A stretch of DNA of 64,000 nucleotides, from NCBI RefSeq assembly GCF_009674765.1, contig NZ_WKKF01000007.1, forward strand, positions 83,885 through 147,884. The letters run 5' to 3'. Below the pieces are notes generated by a model. The model was not told the DNA's origin, did no database searches, and was given only the letters and a program-made list of their open reading frames with translations. Origin of the DNA: Metabacillus idriensis. GTDB taxonomy: Bacteria > Bacillota > Bacilli > Bacillales > Bacillaceae. The position numbers were made by a program, and so were the translations under genes. Of this stretch, positions 1 through 9,116 are shown piece by piece; position 1 is the first letter of the stretch, and each line of letters opens with the position of its first letter.

Positions 1-923
1 TAAGTATTCATACAACACAAGAAGCGGTAGAACCAATTTCGAATATATTGCATGAGGCCGGAGCGAGCGGTGTCGTCATAGAAGATCAAATGGATCTATT
101 AAAAGAGCGCGAAAGTGTTTATGGAGAAATCTACCACCTCAATTCTGATGATTATCCTGATGAAGGTGTTATTATTAAGGCATACCTGCCGGTAAACAGT
201 TTCCTTGGCGAAACCGTAGAGGAGATTAAAGAAGCTGTAAATAACCTGATTATTCATGATATCGATTTAGGGAAAAATGATATCTCAATAAGTGAAGTAA
301 ATGATGAAGAGTGGGCAACTGCGTGGAAGAAATATTATCATCCCGTAAAGATTTCTGAGCGATTTACGATTGTGCCGACATGGGAAACTTATACACCGGT
401 CCATTCTGATGAACTCATTATTGAGCTTGATCCTGGGATGGCTTTTGGCACAGGGACTCATCCTACAACGGTTCTTTGTATTCAGGCGCTTGAACGGTCT
501 GTAAAAGAACACGATTTAGTAGTAGATGTCGGCACAGGATCGGGAGTTTTAAGCATTGCTTCTGCAATGCTTGGTGCAAAGCAGGTTCAGGCACTGGACT
601 TAGATCCTGTTGCTGTTGAAAGCGCACGTTTAAATACGAAATTAAATAAAGTGCACCAGGCCGTCACAGTATCTCAAAATAATTTGCTGAACGGTATTCA
701 AGGTCCTGTAGACGTAGTCGTTGCAAATATTTTGGCTGAAGTCATTCTGCGATTTGTCCACGATGCAAATCAGTTACTGAAACAAGGCGGTTTGTTCATC
801 ACTTCTGGAATCATTCTCAATAAAAAGGCAGAGGTTAAAAACGGTTTAATCGAGGCTGGATTTGAGATTGAAGAAACAGTTGTTATGGAAGACTGGGTGG
901 CCTTTATCGCAAGAAAGAAATAA
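1..923 (+). CDS. prmA: Ribosomal protein L11 methyltransferase, 5' end cut by window
   Basis: PrmA trimethylates ribosomal protein L11 in the cytoplasm using S-adenosylmethionine. The reading frame is open to the left edge of the window: codons from base 3 read [16 protein letters not shown], which matches the usual N-terminal region of Bacillus PrmA, so only about five residues and the start codon are missing. A TTG at 48 opens the frame but is internal. The PrmA-typical [14 protein letters not shown] motif is followed by the SAM-binding loop [14 protein letters not shown] and the NILAEVI motif. It is followed after 13 bases by rsmE, as in other bacilli, so it belongs to the end of the hrcA-dnaK-dnaJ type cluster (inferred; that part lies outside the window). 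Confidence 0.96.
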   Translation, partial: SIHTTQEAVEPISNILHEAGASGVVIEDQMDLLKERESVYGEIYHLNSDDYPDEGVIIKAYLPVNSFLGETVEEIKEAVNNLIIHDIDLGKNDISISEVNDEEWATAWKKYYHPVKISERFTIVPTWETYTPVHSDELIIELDPGMAFGTGTHPTTVLCIQALERSVKEHDLVVDVGTGSGVLSIASAMLGAKQVQALDLDPVAVESARLNTKLNKVHQAVTVSQNNLLNGIQGPVDVVVANILAEVILRFVHDANQLLKQGGLFITSGIILNKKAEVKNGLIEAGFEIEETVVMEDWVAFIARKK

Positions 924-936
924 GAGGTGCTCATCT

Positions 937-1692
937 GTGCAGCGTTATTTTATAAGTGAGAAAAAAGAAAATTTAACGACCGGAATTACAATCACGGGAG
1001 ACGATGTTCATCACATCTCCCGTGTTATGCGTATGAAACCCGGCAGCAAACTGATTTGCTGTACGTCAGATGGACAGGCAGCGCTTTGTGAGATTGAAGA
1101 GGTAAATGATGAGACAGCAGTATGCATGATCATCGAATGGCAGACTGCTGATCATGAACTCCCTGTATCAGTCACGATAGCGAGCGGGCTGCCTAAAGGG
1201 GATAAGCTGGAATGGATTCTTCAAAAGGGCACAGAACTTGGTGCCGCTTCGTTTATCCCTTTTAATGCTGCTCGTTCCGTTGTAAAGCTTGATGCAAAAA
1301 AAGCAGTCAAAAAAGTGGAGCGCTGGAGAAAGATTGTAAAAGAAGCATCTGAACAATCCTATCGCAACAGAATTCCTGAGGTTGCTGAACCATACAGCTG
1401 GAAGGAACTCATTAATACTTCTGCTTCATATGATGTGAAAATCGTTGCATATGAAGAATCCGCTAAAAATGGGGAACTCGCAAATCTTGCAAAAGCATTA
1501 AATGAAAGTCATTCAGGTCAGTCCATTCTTGTAGTTTTTGGACCAGAAGGCGGACTAACGGAAGAAGAAATAAAACAGCTGACGAGTGCAGGTTTTATAG
1601 CCTGCGGGCTCGGGCCGAGAATTTTACGGACGGAAACGGCTCCGCTGTATGTTTTATCTGCTGTTTCTTATTATTTTGAATTATCGAGGTGA
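937..1692 (+). CDS. rsmE: 16S rRNA m3U1498 methyltransferase RsmE
   Basis: RsmE methylates N3 of U1498 in 16S rRNA of the small subunit. The protein is a SPOUT-class (knotted) methyltransferase of 251 residues: an N-terminal PUA-like RNA-binding part starting QRYFI, then the conserved SGLPKGDKLEWI stretch, and near the C terminus the cofactor knot motifs FGPEGGLTEEEI and LGPRILRTETAPL. The GTG at 937 was chosen because it follows an AGAGGTG ribosome binding site by about 8 bases and gives the N terminus usual for the family; an upstream in-frame start at 862 would overlap prmA needlessly. mtaB follows five bases after its stop, so the genes are co-transcribed. Confidence 0.95.
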   Translation: MQRYFISEKKENLTTGITITGDDVHHISRVMRMKPGSKLICCTSDGQAALCEIEEVNDETAVCMIIEWQTADHELPVSVTIASGLPKGDKLEWILQKGTELGAASFIPFNAARSVVKLDAKKAVKKVERWRKIVKEASEQSYRNRIPEVAEPYSWKELINTSASYDVKIVAYEESAKNGELANLAKALNESHSGQSILVVFGPEGGLTEEEIKQLTSAGFIACGLGPRILRTETAPLYVLSAVSYYFELSR

Positions 1693-1697
1693 TTACC

Positions 1698-3056
1698 ATG
1701 CCAACCGTGGCATTTCATACACTTGGCTGTAAAGTAAACCATTATGAAACAGAAGCTATCTGGCAGTTATTCAAGGATGCAGGCTATGGCCGATCTGAAT
1801 TTGAAAGCAAAGCTGATGTTTATGTCATAAATACATGTACAGTAACGAATACTGGCGATAAAAAAAGCCGGCAGGTCATTCGCCGTGCAATCAGAAAAAA
1901 TCCGGATGGCGTTATTTGTGTTACCGGCTGTTATGCTCAAACGTCTCCTGCTGAAATTATGGCGATTCCGGGTGTAGATATCGTAGTAGGCACATCTGAC
2001 CGTGTTAAAATGCTTGACTATATTGAGCAATTTAAGAATGAAAGACAGCCTATTAACGGCGTCAGCAACATTATGAAGGCTCGGGTATATGAGGAACTTG
2101 ATGTACCTGCTTTTACAGACCGCACTCGTGCATCATTGAAGATCCAGGAAGGCTGCAACAACTTCTGTACATTCTGTATTATTCCATGGGCACGCGGCTT
2201 AATGCGCTCCCGTGATCCTAAAGAAGTGATTAAACAGGCTCAGCAGTTAGTTGACGCAGGCTACAAAGAAATCGTATTAACAGGTATTCATACTGGAGGA
2301 TACGGCGAAGACATGAAGGATTACAACTTCGCTATGCTGCTTCGTGATCTGGACACTCAGGTTCACGGCTTAAAGCGCATCAGAATCTCATCTATTGAGG
2401 CAAGTCAAATTACAGATGAAGTCATAGAAGTGCTTGATCAGTCAGATAAAATTGTCCGCCATTTGCATATTCCTATTCAATCAGCCTCAAATACTGTATT
2501 AAAAAGAATGCGTCGCAAATACACAATGGAATTCTTTGCTGAACGTTTAATGCGCCTGAAACAAGCTTTGCCGGGACTTGCTGTAACTTCTGACGTAATC
2601 GTCGGATTCCCTGGTGAAACGGATGAAGAATTTATGGAAACATATAACTTTATTAAAGAACATAAATTCTCAGAGCTTCATGTTTTCCCTTATTCAAAAC
2701 GGACTGGCACGCCTGCTGCAAGAATGGAAGATCAAGTAGATGAGGACGTCAAAAATGAACGTGTTCATCAGCTGATCGCCCTTTCTGATCAGCTTGCGAA
2801 AGAATACGCATCTGTATATGAAGATGAAGTTCTGGAGGTTATTCCAGAAGAACTCTACAAAGAAGATCCTGAAAGCGGACTTTATGTCGGTTATACGGAT
2901 AATTACCTGAAAGTTGTTTTCCCTGCAACAGAAGAAATGGTCGGGAAAATTGTGAAAGTGAAAATTACTAAAGCTGGCTATCCATATTCAGAAGGACAGT
3001 TTGTACGTGTGATGGAAGAAGAACCTGCAGCAGAAAGCATGCGAAACATCTCTTAA
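1698..3056 (+). CDS. mtaB: tRNA t6A37 methylthiotransferase MtaB
   Basis: MtaB is a radical-SAM enzyme that adds a methylthio group to N6-threonylcarbamoyladenosine at position 37 of tRNAs reading ANN codons. The 452-residue protein has the three expected parts: an N-terminal MTTase domain with cluster-binding cysteines (TLGCKVN, NTCTVTN, VTGCYAQ), a radical-SAM core with the CxxxCxxC motif in CNNFCTFCIIPWARG near residue 150, and a C-terminal TRAM-type RNA-binding domain. The ATG at 1698 sits 6 bases after a GAGGTGA site; a GTG at 1689 in the same frame is less likely. It ends a prmA-rsmE-mtaB transcription unit, with a terminator right after the stop. Confidence 0.96.
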   Translation: MPTVAFHTLGCKVNHYETEAIWQLFKDAGYGRSEFESKADVYVINTCTVTNTGDKKSRQVIRRAIRKNPDGVICVTGCYAQTSPAEIMAIPGVDIVVGTSDRVKMLDYIEQFKNERQPINGVSNIMKARVYEELDVPAFTDRTRASLKIQEGCNNFCTFCIIPWARGLMRSRDPKEVIKQAQQLVDAGYKEIVLTGIHTGGYGEDMKDYNFAMLLRDLDTQVHGLKRIRISSIEASQITDEVIEVLDQSDKIVRHLHIPIQSASNTVLKRMRRKYTMEFFAERLMRLKQALPGLAVTSDVIVGFPGETDEEFMETYNFIKEHKFSELHVFPYSKRTGTPAARMEDQVDEDVKNERVHQLIALSDQLAKEYASVYEDEVLEVIPEELYKEDPESGLYVGYTDNYLKVVFPATEEMVGKIVKVKITKAGYPYSEGQFVRVMEEEPAAESMRNIS

Positions 3057-3085
3057 CCTGGTCGATCAGACCGGGTTTTTTATTT
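3057..3085 (+). terminator. Rho-independent terminator after mtaB
   Basis: A 7-bp stem (CCTGGTC / GACCGGG with one G-U pair, 3057-3063 and 3069-3075) around a 5-base loop is followed directly by a T-rich run. It begins at the base after the mtaB stop codon. Confidence 0.85.
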
Positions 3086-3237
3086 TTCTTAAAAAATCAG
3101 GAACCTCCCTTTCTTTAAAAAAGATGTTTAAAATTATTTTGCTTGCGTAAATTAAGTTTATACTCGTATTTTTTTTGAAAAAATGTTAAGATGTAAGAGG
3201 TCAGACGACTAATTAAATGGAAAAGGGGTACTTACAT

Positions 3238-3909
3238 ATGTCAGTAAATATTGGCAGTATGATTGACCATACAGCATTAAAGCCTGAAACAACAAAGGCT
3301 CAAATCGAAACATTATGTGCAGAAGCAAAAGAATATAAATTCGCATCTGTCTGTGTAAATCCAACTTGGATTGAAACAGCGGCTGCTTTACTAAAAGGAA
3401 CAGATGTGAAAGTTTGTACTGTAATCGGTTTCCCTCTTGGTGCGACTACAGTTGAAACAAAAGCATTTGAAACAAAAGATGCAATCGCAAAAGGTGCAAC
3501 AGAAGTTGATATGGTAATCAACATCGCCGCATTAAAAGATAAAAATGATGAGCTTGTTGAGCGCGATATCCGTGCTGTTGTAGATGCAGCTAAAGGAAAA
3601 GCGCTTACTAAAGTAATCATTGAATCATGTCTTTTAACTGATGAAGAAAAAGTAAGAGCCTGCGAATTATCAGTTAAAGCTGGAGCGGATTTTGTTAAAA
3701 CTTCTACTGGTTTTTCAACTGGGGGAGCAACTGTAGAGGATATCGCTCTTATGCGCAAAACAGTAGGACCTGATGTTGGAGTGAAAGCTTCAGGCGGTGT
3801 CCGTGACCGCGCAGGAGCGCTCGCAATGGTTGAAGCTGGTGCAACACGCATCGGTGCAAGTGCTGGAATTTCAATCGTCAAAGGTGAAGTTTCAAACTCT
3901 GATTATTAA
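3238..3909 (+). CDS. deoC: Deoxyribose-phosphate aldolase
   Basis: DeoC cleaves 2-deoxyribose 5-phosphate to glyceraldehyde 3-phosphate and acetaldehyde, the last step of deoxynucleoside catabolism. The protein has 223 residues, the normal Bacillus length, and is a TIM barrel. The Schiff-base lysine lies in FVKTSTGF (about residue 150) and the second active-site lysine in VKASGGVR. The ATG at 3238 follows an AAAAGGGG site; an in-frame ATG at 3217 has no such site. It stands alone between two terminators, away from the nupC/pdp genes that accompany it in B. subtilis. No DeoR-type operator was recognised upstream; the 180-base leader is A+T rich. Confidence 0.96.
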   Translation: MSVNIGSMIDHTALKPETTKAQIETLCAEAKEYKFASVCVNPTWIETAAALLKGTDVKVCTVIGFPLGATTVETKAFETKDAIAKGATEVDMVINIAALKDKNDELVERDIRAVVDAAKGKALTKVIIESCLLTDEEKVRACELSVKAGADFVKTSTGFSTGGATVEDIALMRKTVGPDVGVKASGGVRDRAGALAMVEAGATRIGASAGISIVKGEVSNSDY

Positions 3910-3921
3910 TACCAGACTATA

Positions 3922-3957
3922 AAGACTGCTGAAATTTTTTCGGCAGTCTTTTTTTAA
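3922..3957 (+). terminator. Rho-independent terminator after deoC
   Basis: An 11-bp stem (AAGACTGCTGA paired with TCGGCAGTCTT, one G-U) is followed by seven T residues. It lies between the deoC stop and the repeat element that trails the convergent gene on the other strand. Confidence 0.85.
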
Positions 3958-3958
3958 A

Positions 3959-4104
3959 GATAAGAAAGTATAAAATTTTGCGCTTCGATGGCGAGCGGAA
4001 TCGCCAAACTCCTCGGCCAGAACGGATCCGCCATTAAAGGCAAAAAGCGCCTTTAGTGGCGGATCCTTATCTGTCTGCCTGCGCTAAACTGGTGCTTTTC
4101 TTAT
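3959..4104 (-). repeat. Hairpin-carrying intergenic repeat, family A copy 1
   Basis: Read on the minus strand, this element starts at the TAA stop codon of the Na/Pi carrier gene and matches the copy at 27504-27657 almost throughout: GTTTAGCGCAGGCAGACAG, then GGATCC, a hairpin, GGATCC, GTTCTGGCCGAGGAG, CGATTCCGCTCGCCATCG, and the tail GCGCAAAATTTTATACT. The hairpin (4024-4066) has arms GCCACTAAAGGC and GCCTTTAATGGC, unrelated in sequence to the arms of the other copy yet self-complementary. No open reading frame is present. The element is non-coding; its name, if it has one, is not known to me. Confidence 0.85.
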
Positions 4105-5045
4105 TTCCCGCTAAAAAATGTTGAAAATGAAACAACGAAACTGCCGAATGCATTTGCAAAGGGAAGCAATGCAAGTGAACTGATGACATTAAAAATCAAA
4201 CTGAAATGAGCAAGCTGCAAGTCCGGCTGCGAAGATAGATTTTGAACAGCTGCACTGCAGACTGAAATGAAAGGGTAAAATGCGGCTGCACCTATAACAT
4301 TTACCCATATATGTGCATAGGCTGTCAGCTTTGCTTCTTGATTTGCGGCGGCGGCTGCCATCCATCCTGTAATACATGTGCCGATATTTGCTCCAAGAAC
4401 ATAAGCAATGCCTGCACTGAGCGTAAGGATATCTGCATTTAAAAAACTCATAATGATGCCTACAGTCGCTGCACTCGAATGAATAATTGCCGTTAGAAGC
4501 GTCCCGCTGATGACTCCTGCAAAAGAGTGTTCATTTGTATACAGCAATAACTCGTTTACAAGCCCCAATTGGGATAGAGGATAAGCAAGCCGGCCAAACC
4601 CAGACATCGCTGAAAAAAGTGCCCCGAGTCCCATAAAAGCTGCACACATTCGAATCAGCGCTTCCTTTTTTAACACAACTCCCATAAAAAAACATAGAAA
4701 CCCAATAATGAAAAGCGGAAGAATCAATGATCCAATATCCAATGTGATTAGCTGGGTCGTAAAAGTAGATCCGATATTCGTTCCAAGAATAATTCCAATC
4801 GTTTGTTTAAACGAGATGACTCCTGCTGAAACTAGACCAATAACGATGACCATCACAGCTGAACTGCTTTGCAGGATCCCCGTAAAAATGATTCCCGCCA
4901 TAAAAGCTTTGACGGGATGATTAATACAAGCATAAATCCAGTTTCTCATCGCATGTCCGGATAGAATAGACAGGCCTTTTTTCAGTAAATGCATACCCGC
5001 TAAAAAGACAATCAAGTAAAGCAAGAAAAAGCCTGCAGCACCCAT
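4101..5045 (-). CDS. yqeW: Na/Pi-cotransporter family membrane protein (YqeW-like)
   Basis: This 314-residue integral membrane protein belongs to the Na+/phosphate cotransporter family (NptA/YqeW type). It shows the two inverted repeats of the family, each with a serine-rich signature: QSSSAVMVIVIGLVSAG near residue 55 and IHSSAATVGIIMS in the second half, plus paired LGTNIGSTFT and LGANIGTCITG motifs. It lacks the C-terminal PhoU-like domain found in the larger paralogue at 43790. The ATG at 5045 follows an AGAGGTGA site; an upstream frame extension has no good start. It is convergent with deoC and divergent from rpsU. Phosphate as substrate is inferred from the family only. Confidence 0.9.
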   Translation of the reverse strand: MGAAGFFLLYLIVFLAGMHLLKKGLSILSGHAMRNWIYACINHPVKAFMAGIIFTGILQSSSAVMVIVIGLVSAGVISFKQTIGIILGTNIGSTFTTQLITLDIGSLILPLFIIGFLCFFMGVVLKKEALIRMCAAFMGLGALFSAMSGFGRLAYPLSQLGLVNELLLYTNEHSFAGVISGTLLTAIIHSSAATVGIIMSFLNADILTLSAGIAYVLGANIGTCITGWMAAAAANQEAKLTAYAHIWVNVIGAAAFYPFISVCSAAVQNLSSQPDLQLAHFSLIFNVISSLALLPFANAFGSFVVSFSTFFSGK

Positions 5046-5146
5046 CAAATCACCTCTTATTTTAAAAATATATGGACAAGCGCACGGCAGCATGACAAAA
5101 ATCTACCGGTCAAATGAACGAATTTAAGAACTTTTTCTTATATAAG

Positions 5147-5175
5147 TTGACCTCTGAGAAACGTTATATTATAAT
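5147..5175 (+). promoter_or_regulatory. Sigma-A promoter of rpsU-yqeY
   Basis: TTGACC at 5147-5152 and TATAAT at 5170-5175 are separated by exactly 17 bases. Transcription would start near 5182, giving a leader of about 70 bases before rpsU. This is the best consensus match in the window. Confidence 0.85.
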
Positions 5176-5254
5176 TGCAAAGTACATGTTTACTTTAAAC
5201 ATGTTTATTAAACAGATGATGTCGATTGGTTGTATTCGGAGGGAGGGAATAAGA

Positions 5255-5428
5255 ATGTCAAAAACGGTCGTTCGTAAAAACGAGTCGCTTGAGGACGCTC
5301 TTCGTCGCTTCAAACGTACAGTATCAAAAAGCGGTACTATACAAGAAGCTAGAAAGCGCGAATTCTATGAAAAACCTAGCGTAAAACGTAAGAAAAAGTC
5401 TGAAGCTGCTAGAAAACGCAAATTCTAA
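5255..5428 (+). CDS. rpsU: 30S ribosomal protein S21
   Basis: S21 is a small basic protein of the 30S subunit that lies near the anti-Shine-Dalgarno end of 16S rRNA. The product is 57 residues, the standard length, beginning [19 protein letters not shown] and ending in a lysine/arginine-rich tail. The ATG at 5255 follows a GGAGGGAGG site; the frame is open further upstream but those codons lie in the leader. yqeY follows after 13 bases, an arrangement conserved in bacilli, so the two are one transcription unit. Confidence 0.97.
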   Translation: MSKTVVRKNESLEDALRRFKRTVSKSGTIQEARKREFYEKPSVKRKKKSEAARKRKF

Positions 5429-5441
5429 AGAGGGTGGATTT

Positions 5442-5888
5442 ATGAGTCTTCTTGAGCGTTTGAATCAAGATATGAAACAAGCGATGAAGAACAAAGAGAA
5501 GGACAAACTGGCTGTTATCCGCATGGTGAAAGCCTCATTACAAAATGAAGGCATCAAGCTGGGTAAACAGGAGTTGTCTGCTGAAGAGGAACTGACTGTG
5601 TTTTCTCGCGAATTAAAGCAACGTAAAGACTCCCTCCAGGAATTCAGTAAAGCTGATCGCTTAGATTTAGTTGAAAAGACACAGGCTGAACTTGATATTT
5701 TAACTGTATACATGCCAAAACAGCTTTCAGAAGAAGAACTTCAAGCTATTGTGAAAGAAACAATCGCAGAAGTAAACGCAACTTCTAAAGCAGACATGGG
5801 TAAAGTTATGGCTGCGATCATGCCTAAAGTTAAAGGTAAGGCTGATGGCGCGCTTGTCAATAAAACTGTAGCTGGACAGCTATCATAA
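5442..5888 (+). CDS. yqeY: GatB/YqeY domain protein
   Basis: YqeY resembles the C-terminal tRNA-binding tail domain of GatB, a subunit of the glutamyl-tRNA amidotransferase; the free-standing form has no firmly established job, though a tRNA-related role is usually assumed. The 148-residue protein is helical and ends with the family's typical glycine/lysine stretch ([20 protein letters not shown], then VNKTV). The ATG at 5442 has a GAGGGTGG site. It is co-transcribed with rpsU and closed by a strong terminator. Confidence 0.93.
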   Translation: MSLLERLNQDMKQAMKNKEKDKLAVIRMVKASLQNEGIKLGKQELSAEEELTVFSRELKQRKDSLQEFSKADRLDLVEKTQAELDILTVYMPKQLSEEELQAIVKETIAEVNATSKADMGKVMAAIMPKVKGKADGALVNKTVAGQLS

Positions 5889-5897
5889 AAAGACGGA

Positions 5898-5931
5898 AAA
5901 CACCTTGTTCATTTGAACAAGGTGTTTTTTA
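5898..5931 (+). terminator. Rho-independent terminator after yqeY
   Basis: A 13-bp perfect stem (AAACACCTTGTTC / GAACAAGGTGTTT) with a 4-base ATTT loop is followed by a T run. Confidence 0.92.
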
Positions 5932-6024
5932 ATGTCTTAATGGAAAAATCATAAGTTAGCTTTAACAATTATTTTGGAGTGAATTCTTATCTATTATGTC
6001 AGATCTGGCTGGTATTCTGCTTCA

Positions 6025-6152
6025 CACATTGTCCAGCTACACCTCCTAACTCCTCGGTCAGAACGTCTCAGCCTGAAAAGTCAAACCCGGACTTTCCAGT
6101 CTGAGCCTTTTCTGCCTGTCGGAGCTAAACGGGCGGTTCCGCTTTTCTTTTA
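6025..6152 (-). repeat. Diverged member of the family A repeat, copy 4
   Basis: On the minus strand it reads AAGAAAAGCGGAACCGCCCG, TTTAGCTCCGACAGGCAG, a hairpin, GTTCTGACCGAGGAG, then a tail ending in GTAGCTGGACAATG. The framework lines up with copies 1 and 2 (AAGAAAAGC, CCCGTTTAGC, CAGGCAGA, GTTCTGGCCGAGGAG), but the distal half is different. The hairpin (6067-6105) pairs CTCAGCCTGAAAAGTC with GACTTTCCAGTCTGAG through G-U pairs. It lies between the yqeY terminator and the promoter of yqeZ. Closely similar sequences with a GAGCTGGACA tail are, from memory, common in Bacillaceae intergenic regions. Confidence 0.75.
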
Positions 6153-6169
6153 AGAATTTTTCATAAAAA

Positions 6170-6196
6170 CGAAACCTATACTTAAGTTGAAACGTA
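6170..6196 (+). promoter_or_regulatory. Probable sigma-W promoter of yqeZ-floA
   Basis: CGAAAC at 6170-6175 and CGTA at 6193-6196 are 17 bases apart, close to the ECF sigma-W pattern (TGAAAC, about 16 bases, CGTA). In B. subtilis the orthologous yqeZ-floA-yqfB operon is known to be sigma-W dependent, which supports the reading. A second TTGAAAC at 6187 lacks a properly spaced partner. Confidence 0.65.
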
Positions 6197-6241
6197 TTAC
6201 TGTTAAAGCTTACGATTGAAAGGGGGCTTGCGATTCAATTG

Positions 6242-7567
6242 ATGGGAAATCATAACCGGTTATTTCACATATTATTTGGGTGTGTTTTGTTTCTTTCTTT
6301 GTTCGGCAGCGCGTATATGCCCGCTGCAGATAATCATTCTGAAAAGGTGGCGGTCATCCCAATTGAAGAAACCGTTGAAAAAGGATTGTCACAATTTATT
6401 AAAAGATCTTTTAAGGAAGCAAGAGCTGAAAATGCTGACCACATTATTCTCGATATAAATACTCCGGGCGGAGCGGTTGATGCAGCACTTGAAATCGCGG
6501 ACACAATAAGAGCATCAGAAATCCCTGTAACCGCTTTTATTGACAGACGGGCATTATCGGCTGGAGCTTATATTGCCTTAAATGCTGACCAGATTTACAT
6601 GGTCCCTGGAGCCAAGATGGGTTCTGCGGCAATTATTGATCTCGAGGGCAATACGGCTGATAAAAAAGCGGAATCTCTCTGGCTGGCTGAAATGAAAGAA
6701 TCAGCGGAACAGAATAACAGAGATTCAAAATATGCACTTGCGATGGCTGACCCTGATGTTGACCTTCCTGAGTTTGGGGCAGGCAAGGGTGATTTATTGA
6801 CATTGACTGCAGAGCAGGCAGTTGAGGTAAACTATGCAGAAGGTATTGCCGAAAATCTGGACAGTTTGTTAAAAGAACTGAACTTAAGTTCTGCTGAAGT
6901 GATTGATATTGAAGTAAGCTTCGCTGAAAAAGTAGCAAGATTTGTGACAAATCCTATTGTGATTCCGATTCTGCTTTCGATTGGAAGTCTGGGACTTATC
7001 GTTGAATTATACAGTCCTGGCTTTGGGCTGCCGGGCTTCATGGGCCTATCCGCGCTGTTCCTGTTCTTTTACGGGCATTATATTGCGGGGCTGGCTGGGC
7101 TTGAAACTGTGATTTTGTTCATAGTTGGATTAATTCTGGTGGCCGCTGAGTTTTTTGTTCCCGGCGGAATAATAGGCTTTATTGGGTTTGGAGCGATCCT
7201 ATTAAGCTTTTTCATCGCAACTGATGATATTGCATATATGGCATTTTCATTAGGTGTGGCACTACTCGTTGCCGTAACGGCAGCCATCATATTTGTAAAG
7301 GTGTTTGGAAAACGTATGAATATATTTAAAAAACTGATCTTGCGTGATTCTACAAATACTGAAAGCGGGTATGTTTCAAACCGGAACCGTCTTGAGCTGA
7401 TCGGAAAAACTGGCATTGCCCTCACGTCAATGAGGCCATCTGGAACAGCACTCATCGACGATGAACGAATCGATGTTGTGACAGAAGGCACGTATATTAC
7501 TAAAGATCAAAAAATAAAAGTTGTTAAAGTTGAAGGCTCTCGTGTTGTTGTGAGAGAAATCCTTTAA
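6242..7567 (+). CDS. yqeZ: NfeD-family membrane-bound serine protease (YqeZ)
   Basis: YqeZ is a ClpP/SppA-class membrane protease of the long NfeD family; such proteins act with flotillins in the membrane and are linked to resistance against membrane-active peptides (family knowledge). The order is: signal segment (about residues 5-25), a ClpP-like domain with LDINTPGG and the serine motif [12 protein letters not shown], a central set of 4-5 transmembrane helices (residues 230-355), and a C-terminal OB-fold (NfeD) domain with [26 protein letters not shown] at 6242 is preferred; TTG at 6239 is one codon earlier and closer to the GAAAGGGGG site, which is spaced loosely for both. floA follows after 16 bases. 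Confidence 0.92.
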   Translation: MGNHNRLFHILFGCVLFLSLFGSAYMPAADNHSEKVAVIPIEETVEKGLSQFIKRSFKEARAENADHIILDINTPGGAVDAALEIADTIRASEIPVTAFIDRRALSAGAYIALNADQIYMVPGAKMGSAAIIDLEGNTADKKAESLWLAEMKESAEQNNRDSKYALAMADPDVDLPEFGAGKGDLLTLTAEQAVEVNYAEGIAENLDSLLKELNLSSAEVIDIEVSFAEKVARFVTNPIVIPILLSIGSLGLIVELYSPGFGLPGFMGLSALFLFFYGHYIAGLAGLETVILFIVGLILVAAEFFVPGGIIGFIGFGAILLSFFIATDDIAYMAFSLGVALLVAVTAAIIFVKVFGKRMNIFKKLILRDSTNTESGYVSNRNRLELIGKTGIALTSMRPSGTALIDDERIDVVTEGTYITKDQKIKVVKVEGSRVVVREIL

Positions 7568-7583
7568 TACAAGGAGGAGTACA

Positions 7584-8576
7584 ATGGATCCGTCATTGCT
7601 ATTAACATTGGGCTTAATTGTTATTGGAGTTATATTAATAGGTGTTTTATTTACATTTGTACCGATTACGCTGTGGATCTCAGCACTTGCTGCAGGTGTT
7701 CGAATCAGCATCTTCACCCTTATTGGAATGAGGCTTCGACGCGTAAGCCCAAACCGAATCATTAATCCATTAATTAAAGCGCATAAAGCTGGACTTGGTG
7801 TAACGATTAATCAGCTTGAGAGTCATTATTTAGCAGGAGGAAATGTTGACCGCGTAGTTAATGCCTTAATTGCTGCAGAACGCGCGAATATCGAGCTGTC
7901 TTTTGAACGATGCGCAGCCATTGACCTTGCTGGCCGGGATGTTTTAGAGGCCGTTCAAATGAGTGTAAATCCTAAGGTTATTGAAACGCCATTTATCGCC
8001 GGTGTAGCGATGGACGGAATTGAAGTGAAGGCTAAAGCCCGCATCACGGTCCGTGCAAATATCGAACGGTTAGTCGGTGGCGCAGGTGAAGAAACGATTA
8101 TTGCCCGTGTAGGTGAAGGAATCGTCAGTACAATCGGTTCTTCCGGCAATCACAAAAAAGTCCTTGAGAATCCTGATATGATTTCTCAAACGGTGTTAAA
8201 TAAAGGGTTAGATTCTGGAACTGCTTTTGAAATTCTGTCGATTGACATAGCGGACGTTGATATCGGCAAAAATATCGGAGCCATCTTACAGACCGATCAG
8301 GCTGAGGCAGATAAGAAGATTGCCCAGGCTAAAGCTGAAGAACGCCGTGCCATGGCGGTCGCTCTTGAGCAGGAAATGAATGCAAAAACGCAGGAAATGA
8401 GAGCGAAAGTAGTGGAAGCGGAAGCAACGGTTCCGCTTGCAATGGCTGAAGCATTGCGAAATGGAAAAATTGGTGTAATGGACTACATGAATTTTGAGAA
8501 TATAAATGCCGATACAGATATGAGAGATTCAATCGGAAAGTTATCAAAAGATCAGCCGGATCATGATAATAAATAG
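7584..8576 (+). CDS. floA: Flotillin-like protein FloA
   Basis: FloA is a bacterial flotillin that forms clusters in the cytoplasmic membrane and is thought to organise functional membrane microdomains. The 330-residue protein has an N-terminal membrane-inserted hydrophobic segment (about residues 5-28), an SPFH/band-7 region containing the family's [20 protein letters not shown] stretch, and a C-terminal glutamate/alanine-rich helical part ([20 protein letters not shown]) that mediates oligomerisation. The ATG at 7584 follows AAGGAGGAG. Its position directly after yqeZ matches the known protease-flotillin pairing, and both probably share the sigma-W promoter near 6170. Confidence 0.97.
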   Translation: MDPSLLLTLGLIVIGVILIGVLFTFVPITLWISALAAGVRISIFTLIGMRLRRVSPNRIINPLIKAHKAGLGVTINQLESHYLAGGNVDRVVNALIAAERANIELSFERCAAIDLAGRDVLEAVQMSVNPKVIETPFIAGVAMDGIEVKAKARITVRANIERLVGGAGEETIIARVGEGIVSTIGSSGNHKKVLENPDMISQTVLNKGLDSGTAFEILSIDIADVDIGKNIGAILQTDQAEADKKIAQAKAEERRAMAVALEQEMNAKTQEMRAKVVEAEATVPLAMAEALRNGKIGVMDYMNFENINADTDMRDSIGKLSKDQPDHDNK

Positions 8577-8604
8577 TAAAAGCTCGAAAAGGAGGTGCTG
8601 AAGA

Positions 8605-9069
8605 ATGGAATTTGTAGATTTTATTCTTAGCAATCCATTAGTCATTGCGGGCCTGATCTTTGTATTATCATCCTTATTCGGCAAAAAAAAGAAGGAAAGA
8701 CAAAAACAGCGGAGGCAAAAAGAAAAACCTGCACCCGCTGCGCCTGTCCCTTCAATTGATCAGACCGCAGATCAGCAGCCGGCTAAAGAACGCATGAAGG
8801 AAGCGATTCAAACAATTGAATCCAGATACCAGGCAGCAAAAACGGATTCGAGCGAGCTTGGAAATGAAATTGGCTCAGCATCTGATGAAATTAAATCGGA
8901 AATTGTGACTGTTTCTAAAATCAGTCAGCCAGAGCGCACGAAAGCAAACCATGTCATCAATAAGGATAATGTCGTTCAAGGTTTTATCTGGAGTGAAATT
9001 CTTGGTTCGCCCAGATCTAAAAAGCCTCATCCTTCTACAAAAAAGCCGAGTTTAAAAAAGAAGTGTTAG
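8605..9069 (+). CDS. yqfB: YqfB-like small membrane protein
   Basis: The product is 154 residues: one N-terminal membrane segment (about residues 5-23, with SNPLVIAGLIFVLSSLFG), then a strongly charged, low-complexity tail rich in lysine, glutamine, proline and glutamate, ending in PSTKKPSLKKKC. No catalytic motif is visible. Position after floA and overall type match B. subtilis YqfB, the third gene of the sigma-W operon; the identification rests mainly on context. The ATG at 8605 follows AAGGAGGTG. A stem-loop closes the operon right at the stop codon. Confidence 0.75.
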   Translation: MEFVDFILSNPLVIAGLIFVLSSLFGKKKKERQKQRRQKEKPAPAAPVPSIDQTADQQPAKERMKEAIQTIESRYQAAKTDSSELGNEIGSASDEIKSEIVTVSKISQPERTKANHVINKDNVVQGFIWSEILGSPRSKKPHPSTKKPSLKKKC

Positions 9070-9116
9070 AACCCCCTTTCTGCTCATACATATGAGATGA
9101 GAGGGGGTTCTTTTTT
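9069..9116 (+). terminator. Terminator of the yqeZ operon, abutting yqfC
   Basis: The outer stem pairs GAACCCCC (9069-9076) with GGGGGTTC (9103-9110), an inner stem pairs CTCAT with ATGAG, and six T residues follow. The ATG of yqfC is the very next codon, so the GAGGGGG that must serve as its ribosome binding site is part of the 3' arm. The upper part also holds CATACATA, which resembles a sigma-E -10 element. Confidence 0.85.

Noticed and set aside
3300-3881. A 193-codon open frame on the minus strand over deoC
   Set aside because: It is entirely antisense to deoC, which has full motif support; the peptide is rich in serine, threonine and alanine as expected from reading a biased codon pattern backwards, and it has no ribosome binding site.
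6187-6217. A second sigma-W-like promoter at TTGAAAC, 6187
   Set aside because: The only CG-containing -10 candidate lies 19 bases or more away, so the spacing does not fit; the upstream CGAAAC/CGTA pair is better.
7078-7491. A 137-codon minus-strand open frame inside yqeZ
   Set aside because: It lies within a well supported coding sequence, has no plausible start signal and no recognisable domain.
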